33,435 nt of DNA from Bacteroidales bacterium (GCA_015654525.1 JAATGT010000158.1:1-33435); one strand, 5' to 3'; positions 15,662 through 25,851 are shown, numbered from the stretch's first letter. Notes: generated by a model from the sequence alone, not told the origin. Translations and numbers: made by a program.

Positions 15662-15689
15662 AAAGCAGAGTCGTTTAAAACTCTGCTTT
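15662..15689 (-). terminator. Intrinsic terminator of the arabinan locus
   Basis: AAAGCAGAGT (15662-15671) pairs with ACTCTGCTTT (15680-15689). On the minus strand a run of eight T follows. It lies 26 bases past the last GH43 stop and so ends the susC-susD-GH43-GH43 transcript. Confidence 0.85.
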
Positions 15690-15714
15690 CCTTCATTAAC
15701 TACAACTTTTTTAT

Positions 15715-16731
15715 TCAATTACTAACAACTAAAGGCCAACCTTCCTTATTCCATTCTAGTTTTTCTATTCTTAGTTTTGGTTTTCCATCATCATGAGCAT
15801 CGTAAGCGTGAAAAACAAGATAATCAATTCCATCAAAAGTGGCTACTGCATTGTGTCCCACTCCATGCCAGTTATCATCTCCTTGCAGAACAATGGTTCC
15901 ACCTCCTTTAATCATCGGGACTCCCGCCTGATCTACATAAGGCCCGGTAACTTTTTCCGACCGACCGACAATCATTTTATACGTGCTATTTATCCCTTTG
16001 CAACAATAATCAATGGAAGCAAATAGGTAATAATACGCTCCTTTCCGGAAAATAAACGGTGCTTCAATGGCATTTCCACCGGCATCGACAGGATTGCCTT
16101 CCACTGCCGGAGGATTTTCCATATTCGGATCTGCTTTTCGGGAAGCAATAGTGGGAATAAGTCTGATATCTTCATCTACACTCTTTGCATCTGGCGAAAG
16201 CTTTACCATTTTAATACCATCCCAAAAAGAGCCGAAACACAAATAAGGAGTACCGGTTTCATCAATAACCAGATTGGGGTCAATAGCATTCCAGTTTGTT
16301 TTACCAGGAATAGATTGAATCACTTTCCCGTGATCTATCCAGCTAAATGCAGGATCTTTCGGATCAAGTGTTTTGTTCGTTGCCAAGCCAATACAAGAAG
16401 TATTTTTTCCAAAAGCCGAAACTGAATAATACAGGTAGTATTCTCCATTGTAAAAAGAAATATCCGGTGCCCAGATATGTCCTGCGAAAGAAGGAATAGA
16501 ATCTGTAGCCCATTGAGGCCCTTTTGCAAATACTGGTTGCTCATTCTTCCAGCTCTTCATGTCCTTCGACGAGAAAACAGAAACTCCCCAACCGGTACAA
16601 AAAATATAATACGTACTATCTTGTTTGATAATTACGGGATCATGAACAATTACGTTGTTTTGAGAATATGACATGGAAGAGAAAAAGAAAGCAATCAGAG
16701 TGAGAAAAAGGTAGTTGTATTTCTTCACCAT
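15715..16731 (-). CDS. GH43 arabinanase/arabinosidase, exported
   Basis: Hydrolyses alpha-1,5-linked L-arabinan or its oligosaccharides. I chose ATG 16731 (338 residues), which starts a signal peptide ending near SYSQ (residue 24); the frame extends to 16824 without support. Single five-bladed propeller with the GH43 triad D31 (VHDP), D151 (AIDPN) and E223 (AIEAP). The metal-coordinating His is probably in GVGHNAV. No lipobox, so it is probably periplasmic, downstream of the surface endo-arabinanase. It is the last gene of the locus, 144 bases after the other GH43. Whether it is endo- or exo-acting cannot be told from sequence alone. Confidence 0.93.
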   Translation of the reverse strand: MVKKYNYLFLTLIAFFFSSMSYSQNNVIVHDPVIIKQDSTYYIFCTGWGVSVFSSKDMKSWKNEQPVFAKGPQWATDSIPSFAGHIWAPDISFYNGEYYLYYSVSAFGKNTSCIGLATNKTLDPKDPAFSWIDHGKVIQSIPGKTNWNAIDPNLVIDETGTPYLCFGSFWDGIKMVKLSPDAKSVDEDIRLIPTIASRKADPNMENPPAVEGNPVDAGGNAIEAPFIFRKGAYYYLFASIDYCCKGINSTYKMIVGRSEKVTGPYVDQAGVPMIKGGGTIVLQGDDNWHGVGHNAVATFDGIDYLVFHAYDAHDDGKPKLRIEKLEWNKEGWPLVVSN

Positions 16732-16875
16732 GTCTCTTCTTCTGGTTGATTCGTTTGTTATGTTCGTTTTTAGGAGCATTTGAGTTACTTGAATTAAAAT
16801 GACAACAACGTAAAATAGATGCAATCAATAAAATAGAAAGAGAATATAAACCGGATTTTTCCAATAAGAATAATG

Positions 16876-18357
16876 CTATAGTTTTTTACCCCACACAGCA
16901 GTACCGTTGTTATTTAAACCGGAAAAAACAACTGTTTTAGGTCTTCCTGTCTTTTCCCAATCATGTCCTCTTTGCACTAATACTTTATCTATATTGCCAG
17001 TACTCCAGTTGATTTGCAATAAAGGCGCATTATAGGTCCATGTACTGCCGGCATCTCCGTTGACAGTTCCGTTCGCTGAGATTGTCAACGATGTTGCAAC
17101 TTGTAAATCAGGTGAAGTCTGTTCGGCTGAATAACCGGGTACAATATGATAACCAAGCGAAATATAATCCCAGTTTCCTGCAATACTATCGCTTGGAATA
17201 GTCGTATTACCCTCCCAGGCATAACGTTCAGGAGAAGCAACAGGCCATCCATCTGAAGTCCAAAATAATTTACGAACATGTAAATCCATAAAATAACTAT
17301 TCACACTCGGGCGTCCCTGATGTGCAATATAATATTGACCACTACCATCGTCAAATACGCTAACATGAGATGTTCCTTGCCAACCGCCATGTCCGGTAAA
17401 TTGATATGGAGCAATAATCATTGGACCATGATCAATGTTTGTATTTGCATCCACCCCATTATAGTCATAATAAGGCCCTGTAGGATTATCTGCTCTACAT
17501 ACACGGGTATTGTATTTTGTTTGCAACCAATCGTAAGCAATAAACAAGAAGTATTTTTTTAAGTCCGGGTTGTAAATAACTTCAGCTCCTTCAATGTTTC
17601 CATTATATTTACCATTTGTAAATCCTCTGTTTGCTATACGAACTCCTTTATCACCGCTGTTGGCGACAAGCCCCGTTGTAGGATCTAGCTTCAGAATATA
17701 TATGCCATCCCAGGCTGAGCCATAATACATGTATTGATCACCTGCTGGTGTCGTAATAACTGTAGGATCAATCGCATTAGTCTGAGTTAAGGCGTCATTA
17801 GCAGAAGTAACCACTAAACCTTTTTCAGTCCATGGTCCGGTAGGAGAACTTGCAGTTGCTAATCCAATCACACTTAAACGAGATACTGCAGAGGACAATG
17901 AATAGTAAAGGCGATATTCACTACCAACCTTCATCACGTAAGGAGCCCAAAGCGCATCATAAGGTGTTCCTCCCATCTGCTTTATATAAGCTGAACCCAG
18001 AGCAGGAAGAGAAGAAAATACCCACCCGACAAAAGTCCATTGCACAAGATCTTTAGATTTTCTGATTTGAATACCTGAACGCACGGTGATACCATATCCA
18101 ACATCAGTGCAATAACAATAATAATAATCTCCAAATTTCTTTATGGATGGATCATGAACATTGTAGGATCCCCATTTATCATAATAATCAAAAGATGCCA
18201 GATTAGCATAAGTATCACCAATAGAATTGATGTCAAACGCTGTTGTGGTAGTATCACTAGCAGTTCCTCCTGAAGTTGTACTGTTTGGTACATCAGTTTT
18301 CGAACAAGAAGAGAAAGATAGAAGTACAATAACAAAAGGAACAAAACACTTATGCAT
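16876..18357 (-). CDS. GH43 endo-alpha-1,5-arabinanase, surface lipoprotein
   Basis: Lipoprotein signal with lipobox ending at C18 (VLLSFSSC), followed by a Ser/Thr/Gly-rich linker (residues 20-42), typical for enzymes anchored on the outer membrane. The catalytic propeller spans about 55-385, with D69 (VHDP), D197 (AIDPT) and E256 (NIEGAE), and a His in the GHGGWQGTSH segment that should bind the central calcium. Residues 390-493 match the small C-terminal beta-barrel of two-domain endo-arabinanases such as Bacillus Abn2. Likely makes the first cut in extracellular arabinan. It lies 77 bases after susD, with a hairpin between. Confidence 0.94.
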   Translation of the reverse strand: MHKCFVPFVIVLLSFSSCSKTDVPNSTTSGGTASDTTTTAFDINSIGDTYANLASFDYYDKWGSYNVHDPSIKKFGDYYYCYCTDVGYGITVRSGIQIRKSKDLVQWTFVGWVFSSLPALGSAYIKQMGGTPYDALWAPYVMKVGSEYRLYYSLSSAVSRLSVIGLATASSPTGPWTEKGLVVTSANDALTQTNAIDPTVITTPAGDQYMYYGSAWDGIYILKLDPTTGLVANSGDKGVRIANRGFTNGKYNGNIEGAEVIYNPDLKKYFLFIAYDWLQTKYNTRVCRADNPTGPYYDYNGVDANTNIDHGPMIIAPYQFTGHGGWQGTSHVSVFDDGSGQYYIAHQGRPSVNSYFMDLHVRKLFWTSDGWPVASPERYAWEGNTTIPSDSIAGNWDYISLGYHIVPGYSAEQTSPDLQVATSLTISANGTVNGDAGSTWTYNAPLLQINWSTGNIDKVLVQRGHDWEKTGRPKTVVFSGLNNNGTAVWGKKL

Positions 18358-18396
18358 AAGAATAACTATTAATCTATTATTTTACAATGTACTAAA

Positions 18397-18425
18397 CATG
18401 CCCTTGCTTAAATAGCAAGGGCATG
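18397..18425 (-). promoter_or_regulatory. Intercistronic hairpin after susD
   Basis: CATGCCCTTGCT (18397-18408) pairs perfectly with AGCAAGGGCATG (18414-18425), loop TAAAT. It lies between susD and the GH43 gene. On the minus strand it is followed only by a short TTTAG, so partial termination or mRNA 3'-end protection is more likely than a full stop. This would make susC/susD transcripts more abundant than those of the enzymes. Confidence 0.75.
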
Positions 18426-18434
18426 AATGCAATA

Positions 18435-20039
18435 TTAATTGGCTGAATTCCCAGTTAAATTAGGATTGTCATCTAATTCCAATTGAGGAACCGGAAGATA
18501 TTCATGACCAACCACCCACGTGTTAAATTCGGAGTCATGACTTCTTACTGCAGCTAATTTTGTTGCATCAGACAACCAGCCCCAGCGCATAATATCAAAG
18601 AATCGGACACTTTCAATTCCCAATTCCAAAGCTCTTTCATGAGCAATCTGATCTCTCATTTGAGCCTGACTTAAGTTGGGTTGCGTAGTTGCAAGATCGG
18701 GCAAGTTAGCTCTAGTCCTAACTTCCTGTATATACGAATATACATCTGATGTAGGTCCATTTATCTCATTTAATGCTTCGGCATAAAGAAGAAGAATCTC
18801 GGCATAACGCATAATTCGATAATTTATACCGGAATTATCTCTGGACCCGTCACCTTCAGAAGTATGTCCACTCAGGCGTGCATAGGTATACTTTGCAATA
18901 TAAATTTTAGTGTTAGTGCTATCAATTTTATTTGTTGAATAAGGTTGTATCCCGAAAATGGTGTTTGACCTTCCATCAGTAGTAGGATACGTATCATATT
19001 CTTTTTCATACGACACGATAGTCCAATACAGTCGGGGATCTAGTTTTCCATCTTTACATCTCTCTTTCTTAAATTCATTATAAAGCCATTTAGTAGGATG
19101 AAAATCCTCCCAAGCTCCGAAAGCAGACATTCCATAACAATAATCCTGGCAACTTGCTTGTTTCCATGCCGAAGTCGGATCTCCTAACCAATTTTCGGTT
19201 GTTCCAGTACCTGTTATAAACTGCACTTCGAATAAGGATTCTGAATTATTTTCATTCAACATGGTAAAATTATCGCCATAATTTGCAACTAAACTATATT
19301 GTTTAGAATCAATAATAGCTTTAAGTTGTGTGGCAGCATCAGACCATTTTTGTTCTATCATATAGAGCTTTCCCAACAATCCGGTGGCAGCACCCCAAGT
19401 GGCTCTTCCTTTTTGTCCTTTATCGGCTCCGGTTACACTTTCATAGGTCTTAGGCAACATAGACTGAGCATTCAATAAATCAGACTCAATGGCTGCAAAT
19501 ATCTGTGCACGTGTCGCTGTAGCTGGGTAATAATCCTTTTGATCAAGAGGCTTAGTAAGAACTAATGGGACTACCTGATAATTCTCCATTAATTGATAAT
19601 ACGCGAGTGCACGAAGATAATATGCCTGCCCTAACAACCTGTTTTTGTAATCTGAGCTGGTGAATGTAACATTCGGAGCATTATAAAATACCAAATTGGC
19701 TTTAGCAATCAACTGATACAAATCCCTCCATGGCCACTGCAATACATCATAATCTGCCTGAACCGTAAAATTACCTGTCAATGGATAAATAGTCCAGGGA
19801 GATTCCGAATGAACATCATCTCCACGAACATCCTCAAGCAATGGGAGTGTCCGCATATAAGTTCCATCTAAAATAAGACGATTGTAAATGGCCGTGACGC
19901 CTTCTGCTATTTCGCTTTCTGTTTTCCAAAAATCAGCAGAAGTCTGTAGATTTGGATTTGTGACATCTAACTTATTGTCACAGGAGGCGAACAATGCTGC
20001 AAACGATAGTGCAGCTAGAATATATTTTATGCTTTTCAT
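18435..20039 (-). CDS. susD-like: SusD/RagB-family glycan-binding lipoprotein
   Basis: Surface lipoprotein that covers the SusC channel and binds oligosaccharide. Signal and lipobox end at C20 (ALFASC). The NPN.. segment after the anchor and TPR-like helical pairs across residues 30-330 fit the SusD fold. The C-terminal part contains the conserved NYRIMRYAEILLLYAEALNE motif (about 405-425), and the protein ends with the typical LGIESVRFFDIMRWGW stretch (about 480-495). Length 534 is normal. It starts 16 bases after the susC stop, so the two are co-transcribed. The pattern of aromatic residues does not by itself give the ligand; arabinan is inferred from the neighbours. Confidence 0.96.
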   Translation of the reverse strand: MKSIKYILAALSFAALFASCDNKLDVTNPNLQTSADFWKTESEIAEGVTAIYNRLILDGTYMRTLPLLEDVRGDDVHSESPWTIYPLTGNFTVQADYDVLQWPWRDLYQLIAKANLVFYNAPNVTFTSSDYKNRLLGQAYYLRALAYYQLMENYQVVPLVLTKPLDQKDYYPATATRAQIFAAIESDLLNAQSMLPKTYESVTGADKGQKGRATWGAATGLLGKLYMIEQKWSDAATQLKAIIDSKQYSLVANYGDNFTMLNENNSESLFEVQFITGTGTTENWLGDPTSAWKQASCQDYCYGMSAFGAWEDFHPTKWLYNEFKKERCKDGKLDPRLYWTIVSYEKEYDTYPTTDGRSNTIFGIQPYSTNKIDSTNTKIYIAKYTYARLSGHTSEGDGSRDNSGINYRIMRYAEILLLYAEALNEINGPTSDVYSYIQEVRTRANLPDLATTQPNLSQAQMRDQIAHERALELGIESVRFFDIMRWGWLSDATKLAAVRSHDSEFNTWVVGHEYLPVPQLELDDNPNLTGNSAN

Positions 20040-20055
20040 ACTATTTTTTTGTAGA

Positions 20056-23000
20056 TTATTTAAGACTTAAATTAACTCCAAACATAATGGTTCTGGGAGT
20101 TGGGTATGACCCTGCATTGTAACCAGGATTCCATACACTGCCTGCATAGTCCGGATTGTACCCTTTATAAGAAGTGAAGGTGTACACATTTTGGCAAGTC
20201 CCATATACTCTGACCGAGGAAAAAATACTCTTAGTCAAATTCTGAGGTAATGTATAACCTATAGATATAGTTGACAATCTCAGATAAGCGCCATTTTGCA
20301 ACCATCCCGGACGATTTGAATTTCTATCATTGTCATTGCCATCAACATAAACAACTCTTGGAATATCAGTATTCGTGTTAGTTGTAGTCCAACTATTCAA
20401 AATGTCCGTAGACCAGTTTAGTCCGCCTGCCGTATGCATCAAAGTACGATAAGTATTGTCGATAACTAAAAATTTTGTTACACCATGTGCGAACAATGAA
20501 AAATCCCAATTTTTATAAGATGCACTAAAATTTAGGCCATACGAAAAATGTGGAATAGAACTACCTAAATCTGTTCTGTCTGCAGCTGTAATTTTACCGT
20601 CGCCATTCAAGTCTTTGTATTTGACATCTCCCGCGGAAGTCGATGAAGATTGGTAAACCGAACCGGCTCCATTTTTTGAAACGGCTAAAGCGTTAGCAGC
20701 ATTAACTTCAGCTTGTGATTGAAAAATACCATCATACACATACCCATATTGACGACCTACTTCTTTTCCTTCTTCCGAAATAGATCCTACTCCGTAAATC
20801 GGTTGTCCGTTGTTACCAAGACTAATTACTTTGTTAGCTAGTGTAGCACCATTTGCAGAAATATCAAATTTGAATGGATTTTTGTGATTATGATACGTCA
20901 ACGTAAATTCAAATCCCTGATTCTCCATGGTACCAGCATTTACAACAGGGTTGGTAACAATTGAACCAACTGAATAAGGAAGAGTTACATTAACCAGCAA
21001 ATCTGTACTTCTTGAATTATAGTATTCTGCTGTAAAATCGAATGCATGATCTAGGAAACTGGCATCAAGACCAACATTGGCCATACGTTTACTTTCCCAT
21101 TTGATATTGTTATCTACAACAGATGATTCGCTACTTCCATATACAACTGTATTATTGAAATTATATACATAGTTCCGATTAACCGATTGCAAATATTGAT
21201 AATTTCCGATATTTTCATTTCCAAGTACACCCCAACTAGCTCTCAATTTCAAATCAGAGATAGTATGCTCATCGACAGTAAAGAATTTTTCGTGATTTAT
21301 TTTCCATCCTACCGATACGGAAGGAAAATATCCGAAACGATTAGCTTTTGAAAAACGGGAAGAGCCATCTCTTCTTATTGTTCCAGACAATAAGTATCGA
21401 TCATCGTAGTCATAATTCAAACGAGCCATAAGCGAGGACAAATAATGGGCATTACTGTAACTTGAACTAGTAGTTGTTTGTCCATTTGCCAACTCTATGT
21501 AATAGGGAGTTGTAAACCCTTCGGCATGTCCAGTTACAGTGTTATAATTATCCGCCTGAAAAGATTGTCCTATCATAGCATCTATTTTATGCAATCCGAA
21601 TTTTCCTGAATAATTTAGCGTATTTTCAATCAATCCTGTACTATAATTTCTGTATCCTTCATCCAGTTTAGCCACATTATTAGTATAAAAATCTGTGAGA
21701 CTAAATGCCGGAATCCAGTTTAAGTCTTTAGCATAGGTCTTATCCCATGATACATTGAGTTTATATTTTAATGTTTGATTTCTAAGATTAAGAATTTTAT
21801 TAAAATCTATTTCTGCTGAGCCACTTGCCAAAATACGATCAACATTGGTACTCGATTTTAAGATATTATTCATAGCCACCATATTTAAAGAGTACATTTC
21901 TCCCTGAGTGGCGGTATTATAGGTACCATAGCCCGTTGAAGTCGAAGAATCATAAACCTTCTGGGTCGGAACTGCAGCTAATATTTTGACAATCATTGGA
22001 GGATTACCTCCGGAAAAGCTCGATTGATCAGTTGAATTTAAAGAATTTTGATCAGAATGAGAATAAGTCACGTTCGTATTAAATTTGAATACGCCTACTT
22101 CAGCAGTATTTGTAGCACGGATAGTATAGCGTTTATAGTCTGGACCTACTCCTACCAGAGTTCCTTTTGAATTATAATAATCTAACGAAAGATTGTATGT
22201 TGAACTCTTACCGCCTCCTGCAAAATTAAGATTATAATCTTGGCGAATACCTGTTTTCAGTGCTTCCTTTTGCCAATCAGTATTTACATCACTTATATAA
22301 TCAGATGACGTTGGATCATTTGCCGACCAAAGCGCACTACCATTATTGACCCGGCTACGATTATTGATAGTTTGATACTGTGAACTGTTCAAAACTGAAA
22401 TTGTCTTTGGAACATTATCAACACCAAAATAACCGGAAAAATCTACTTTTAGTGGAGTGCCTTCTTTTCCATGTTTTGTTGTAATAATAATAACACCGTT
22501 AGCTGCACGTGCTCCATAAATTGCTGCTGCAGATGCATCCTTTAAAACCTGCATAGATTCAATATCATTCGGTGAAAAATCGCGAATGGTTGTTCCTACT
22601 GGAACTCCATCAACAACATATAATGGCGAAACATCCCCGAAAGAACCAACACCCCTTATTCTAACTGTTGGATCGGCACCCGGTTGTCCATCTGTTGATA
22701 CGCTGACACCGGCAATGCGACCTTCAAGCATAGTACTCATGTTGCTATTCGACATTTTTTTCATATCTTTTACGGATACTACTGCAACAGAACCGGTCAA
22801 ATCGCTTTTCTTCTGTGTTCCGTAACCGACAACCACTATTTCATCAACATTTACAGAATTTTCAACAAGTGATACGTTGATTATTTTTTTATTTTCAATA
22901 CGTATTTCCTGTGTTACCATTCCAATATATGAGAAAGTAAGAAATTTTGCATCTTGTGATAAAGACAGTGTATAATTGCCTTCGAGGTCAGAGATAGTCC

Positions 23001-23211
23001 CGGCGGAAGTTCCATTTACTTTAATAGAAACCCCCGGCAACCCATTACTACTAGCGTCGGTTACTTTTCCTTTTATTGTTTGTATCGATTGTGAATAACC
23101 TGACACAGCATAAAAGCTGTTGACCAAAAGAATCAGCATAAAGCTAATTAATTTAGTGTGATTTTTTAATGTTTGAGCATATGTTGCTCCATCTTTCTGT
23201 GTTTTATACAT
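20056..23211 (-). CDS. susC-like: SusC/RagA-family TonB-dependent transporter
   Basis: Outer-membrane importer of oligosaccharides, 1051 residues. Signal peptide to about residue 41 (GYSQS). A carboxypeptidase-D-like beta-sandwich follows (about 46-108, IKGKVTDASSNGLPGVSIKV). The TonB box is near 122-133 (VDEIVVVGYGTQ). The plug domain runs to about 250 (DASAAAIYGARAANGVIIIT), then the 22-strand barrel ending in an aromatic-rich strand (TIMFGVNLSLK). No extra N-terminal STN signalling domain is present, in agreement with control by the hybrid sensor rather than an anti-sigma factor. It is the first gene of the susC-susD-GH43-GH43 operon. A -7-like TACATTTG lies about 145 bases upstream. Confidence 0.96.
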   Translation of the reverse strand: MYKTQKDGATYAQTLKNHTKLISFMLILLVNSFYAVSGYSQSIQTIKGKVTDASSNGLPGVSIKVNGTSAGTISDLEGNYTLSLSQDAKFLTFSYIGMVTQEIRIENKKIINVSLVENSVNVDEIVVVGYGTQKKSDLTGSVAVVSVKDMKKMSNSNMSTMLEGRIAGVSVSTDGQPGADPTVRIRGVGSFGDVSPLYVVDGVPVGTTIRDFSPNDIESMQVLKDASAAAIYGARAANGVIIITTKHGKEGTPLKVDFSGYFGVDNVPKTISVLNSSQYQTINNRSRVNNGSALWSANDPTSSDYISDVNTDWQKEALKTGIRQDYNLNFAGGGKSSTYNLSLDYYNSKGTLVGVGPDYKRYTIRATNTAEVGVFKFNTNVTYSHSDQNSLNSTDQSSFSGGNPPMIVKILAAVPTQKVYDSSTSTGYGTYNTATQGEMYSLNMVAMNNILKSSTNVDRILASGSAEIDFNKILNLRNQTLKYKLNVSWDKTYAKDLNWIPAFSLTDFYTNNVAKLDEGYRNYSTGLIENTLNYSGKFGLHKIDAMIGQSFQADNYNTVTGHAEGFTTPYYIELANGQTTTSSSYSNAHYLSSLMARLNYDYDDRYLLSGTIRRDGSSRFSKANRFGYFPSVSVGWKINHEKFFTVDEHTISDLKLRASWGVLGNENIGNYQYLQSVNRNYVYNFNNTVVYGSSESSVVDNNIKWESKRMANVGLDASFLDHAFDFTAEYYNSRSTDLLVNVTLPYSVGSIVTNPVVNAGTMENQGFEFTLTYHNHKNPFKFDISANGATLANKVISLGNNGQPIYGVGSISEEGKEVGRQYGYVYDGIFQSQAEVNAANALAVSKNGAGSVYQSSSTSAGDVKYKDLNGDGKITAADRTDLGSSIPHFSYGLNFSASYKNWDFSLFAHGVTKFLVIDNTYRTLMHTAGGLNWSTDILNSWTTTNTNTDIPRVVYVDGNDNDRNSNRPGWLQNGAYLRLSTISIGYTLPQNLTKSIFSSVRVYGTCQNVYTFTSYKGYNPDYAGSVWNPGYNAGSYPTPRTIMFGVNLSLK

Positions 23212-23355
23212 GCTTTTTAGATTTTGTGAGTTTTCGTATTTATTGATTTAATATAGACATTAAAGAATAATTTCGAAATAAACTAAGGATAATTGTGTGC
23301 TTTCATGACTTCTGTTTTTTAATGATTACTATATTTCTCTCTGATTTTATGTATG

Positions 23356-23363
23356 CAAATGTA
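23356..23363 (-). promoter_or_regulatory. -7-like box for the susC operon
   Basis: Minus-strand TACATTTG matches TAnnTTTG. No -33 TTTG at the normal distance, as expected for an activator-dependent promoter. The leader would be about 135 bases. Confidence 0.4.
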
Positions 23364-23443
23364 TGAATAGTTAGAGCCGACGCCGTAAACAAATGTTTTT
23401 TTAAAGAGGACAATTGTATATTTAGATGAAAAAAAAATCTAAT

Positions 23444-23656
23444 TTATTTTGCTAAATTGCTCCAGTACGTATAAGGATTGCTTTCGTGCTGAAATGCACT
23501 CCATAACCTGCTACCTATCATAACTATTGTGGTGAAAAGCATTATAATGAAACGAATAAGGAGAGTCCTTATATTAAAACGAATTTCCACAAAGTCTATG
23601 ACTCTAGTCATCCAACAAACTATCGGATAAAAAAAATCATCATAAAATCGATTCAT
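23444..23656 (-). CDS. Doubtful small membrane protein, 70 residues
   Basis: Open frame between susC and the GH51 gene with a hydrophobic central segment (about residues 28-50, TLLIRFIIMLFTTIVMIGS). No ribosome binding site, promoter box or family resemblance. It may be a real small membrane protein or a chance frame in A/T-rich DNA. Confidence 0.22.
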   Translation of the reverse strand: MNRFYDDFFYPIVCWMTRVIDFVEIRFNIRTLLIRFIIMLFTTIVMIGSRLWSAFQHESNPYTYWSNLAK

Positions 23657-23752
23657 AAATATTATATAATCAACTTTAGGATGAAAATAACAAAATGATT
23701 AAACGCAGATTTATTCTTTGCTTTAGCTAATCAACGATATCACGACTTCTAA

Positions 23753-25711
23753 CTATAATTTTATCGTATATAAATTAAATGATTGCGGAGCAAGTTCCAC
23801 CTCTAATTTATTTCCGGGAATTCGAATTTCTTTTTCAGTTGGAACAACATTATCCGGTTTATCCAAGGTATTTTCGGCATCCATATCGGTAGATACAAAG
23901 ATGGTTTGCGTTCCTTTTCGTTCGGAAGTTTTTAAACCATTAATAGTATAAGCGATTTTGCGGGGCTCTTTGGATGTATTAGCAATCTTCAGAATAATTT
24001 CATTCTTATTCTTATCGAGTGCCGAACTTGCAAAAATTCCATCTTGCCCTGCCAGCGGTAATTTATTTTCAACAGTAGGAAGTACATTAGTTCCAACATG
24101 CATTCCATAAAGCTGCTGAACATAATAATTAGGCGATTTTACGGAACGTAGATTATCAAACCAAATGAGGTCAGGCTTCCATTGCCATCCTTCAACATGA
24201 GCAAAAAGCGGTGCATAAGTACATTGATAAACCACATCGGCATTACGTTCAAAACCGGTCATAAAAGCAGATTCGCAAAGTGCTGATTCAAAATTATTTT
24301 TCCGGTTTTTAGGATGGCAGGCATATTCGCCGGCAAATACTTTCGGTCCTTTGCGATCATAATTATCATAGCGTTTTGCATTTGCCAGAAACCATTGTGG
24401 ATCTTTGTAGTAGTGTTCGTCCACCAAATCAGCTTTTAAGCGTTTCATTTCACTCCACCCAAATTCAAAGTCTTTTCCATCCGGACTTGGACCGGCTGAA
24501 CCTATGATTTTAATAGCCGGATATTTACTTCGGATTGCTTTTACAAACGGTTCGAGACGTTCGGGATAAAGTTTTCCCCATTGTTCGTTCCCTACAGCTA
24601 TCATTTTCAGATTAAAAGACGCCGGATGTCCCATATCAGCACGCAGTTTTCCCCATTTCGTAGTTGCATCTCCATTGGCAAATTCAATTAAATCAAGTGC
24701 ATCCTGAATATAAGGATCAAGATCATTCACAGCTACATGAGCTTTGTCATCTTTGTTTTGGAACTGGCAAGATAATCCGCAACTAATAACAGGAAGTGGT
24801 TCGGCACCTATTTCTTCCGATAATTGGAATAACTCAAAGAACCCCATTCCATAGGATTGAAAATAATCGGGGAAGAAACGGTTTGGAAATGTATATTCCC
24901 AACGGTTCTCATTTAGTTTACGATTTTCAACAGGTCCAACAGAGTTTTTCCACTGGTAACGGGTTTGCAAATCAGTTCCCTCCACAATACAGCCTCCGGG
25001 GAAACGAAAAACACCCGGATGTAAATCATACAGTGCTTGTGCCAGGTCTTTACGCAAGCCGTTTTCACAACCTTTCCATGTATCAACAGGGAAAAGGGAA
25101 ACGTGATCCATATCCACAGCGTTTTTTGATGCGAGGAAAATGCGCAGACGGGCTTTCGCTTCGGTCTTGCCGGCTTTTAATACAACCTGATATTTTTTCC
25201 ATTCCTTCGAATCGATAGTCAGTTTTTGTGTACTAAACACACTACTTTCCGGGTCGATCAGCTCTACCCGAAGACTTCCTGAAATATTTTCTTGTGGCAG
25301 GCGAGCCCAAACAGAAAAACGATATTCTGCATCTTGCTTAACACCTATACCAAAGAAACCTTCGTTATCAAGCCCGGTTTGTTTTTCATCGTGACCAGGA
25401 TATGAAAGACGAATATAATGTGGGTTGTTCGGAAAAGGTGCTTCATCTGTACGGACTTCCACGTTACCAAAAGTAGTCCAGCCTAAGAGACTTTGGGGAA
25501 ATTCAAAAGATCGGTTTTTGATCAGTTCGGCGTATAATCCACCGTCTGCACCATAATTGATATCCTCGAAAAAGATGCCATACATCGTTTTTTGGATAGG
25601 CGAACCAACCTTCTTCAAATCGACCTGAATGTTGTGTGTCTGCGAAAAAATCAGTTGTGTTCCTAATACAATTGAAAGTATAGACACAACTAAAGATTTG
25701 TTTTTTTTCAT
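23753..25711 (-). CDS. GH51 alpha-L-arabinofuranosidase, exported
   Basis: Releases L-arabinofuranose from arabinan and arabino-oligosaccharides with retention. Signal peptide to about residue 24 (LIFSQ). After the start of the catalytic barrel (YGIFFEDINYGADGGLYAEL, 44-63), a carbohydrate-binding-like jelly-roll insert covers about 70-210. The barrel then continues, with acid/base E376 in GNEQWG and nucleophile E462 in FAGEYACH. A C-terminal beta-sandwich ends the protein. At 652 residues it belongs to the long, exported Bacteroidota form rather than the cytoplasmic 500-residue type. It lies between the regulator and susC, same strand, with 140 bases after the regulator stop side, so it is probably induced with the locus. 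Confidence 0.95.
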   Translation of the reverse strand: MKKNKSLVVSILSIVLGTQLIFSQTHNIQVDLKKVGSPIQKTMYGIFFEDINYGADGGLYAELIKNRSFEFPQSLLGWTTFGNVEVRTDEAPFPNNPHYIRLSYPGHDEKQTGLDNEGFFGIGVKQDAEYRFSVWARLPQENISGSLRVELIDPESSVFSTQKLTIDSKEWKKYQVVLKAGKTEAKARLRIFLASKNAVDMDHVSLFPVDTWKGCENGLRKDLAQALYDLHPGVFRFPGGCIVEGTDLQTRYQWKNSVGPVENRKLNENRWEYTFPNRFFPDYFQSYGMGFFELFQLSEEIGAEPLPVISCGLSCQFQNKDDKAHVAVNDLDPYIQDALDLIEFANGDATTKWGKLRADMGHPASFNLKMIAVGNEQWGKLYPERLEPFVKAIRSKYPAIKIIGSAGPSPDGKDFEFGWSEMKRLKADLVDEHYYKDPQWFLANAKRYDNYDRKGPKVFAGEYACHPKNRKNNFESALCESAFMTGFERNADVVYQCTYAPLFAHVEGWQWKPDLIWFDNLRSVKSPNYYVQQLYGMHVGTNVLPTVENKLPLAGQDGIFASSALDKNKNEIILKIANTSKEPRKIAYTINGLKTSERKGTQTIFVSTDMDAENTLDKPDNVVPTEKEIRIPGNKLEVELAPQSFNLYTIKL

Positions 25712-25851
25712 ATTGAAATCATATTTAATTAGCCAATTGAGTTTTTTAATTGTACAAAGTAAATGTAATTTCCAAAGGCAAAGGTGGACGAAATCTTCTT
25801 TTTAGTGGAAGAATGAGCACAAATTTAAATTGAACTTATCCTATCAGAACT

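Larger units (their letters stand above)
15213..15714. other. 500-bp interval with a structured repeat element
   Basis: No gene. It contains the nested inverted repeat (15343-15437) and the GH43 terminator (15662-15689). The A/T-rich part next to the S9 peptidase gene must hold its promoter, but no clear TAnnTTTG box is visible. Confidence 0.6.
23212..23752. other. 540-bp interval upstream of susC
   Basis: A/T-rich. Holds the susC promoter region and, farther left, one weak open frame (23444-23656). The regulator binding site for the hybrid sensor should lie upstream of the -7 box, but I could not identify a clear direct repeat. Confidence 0.5.

Noticed and set aside
16732-16824. 31-residue N-terminal extension of the second GH43
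   Set aside because: ATG 16731 starts a clear signal peptide, and the extension would place it internally.
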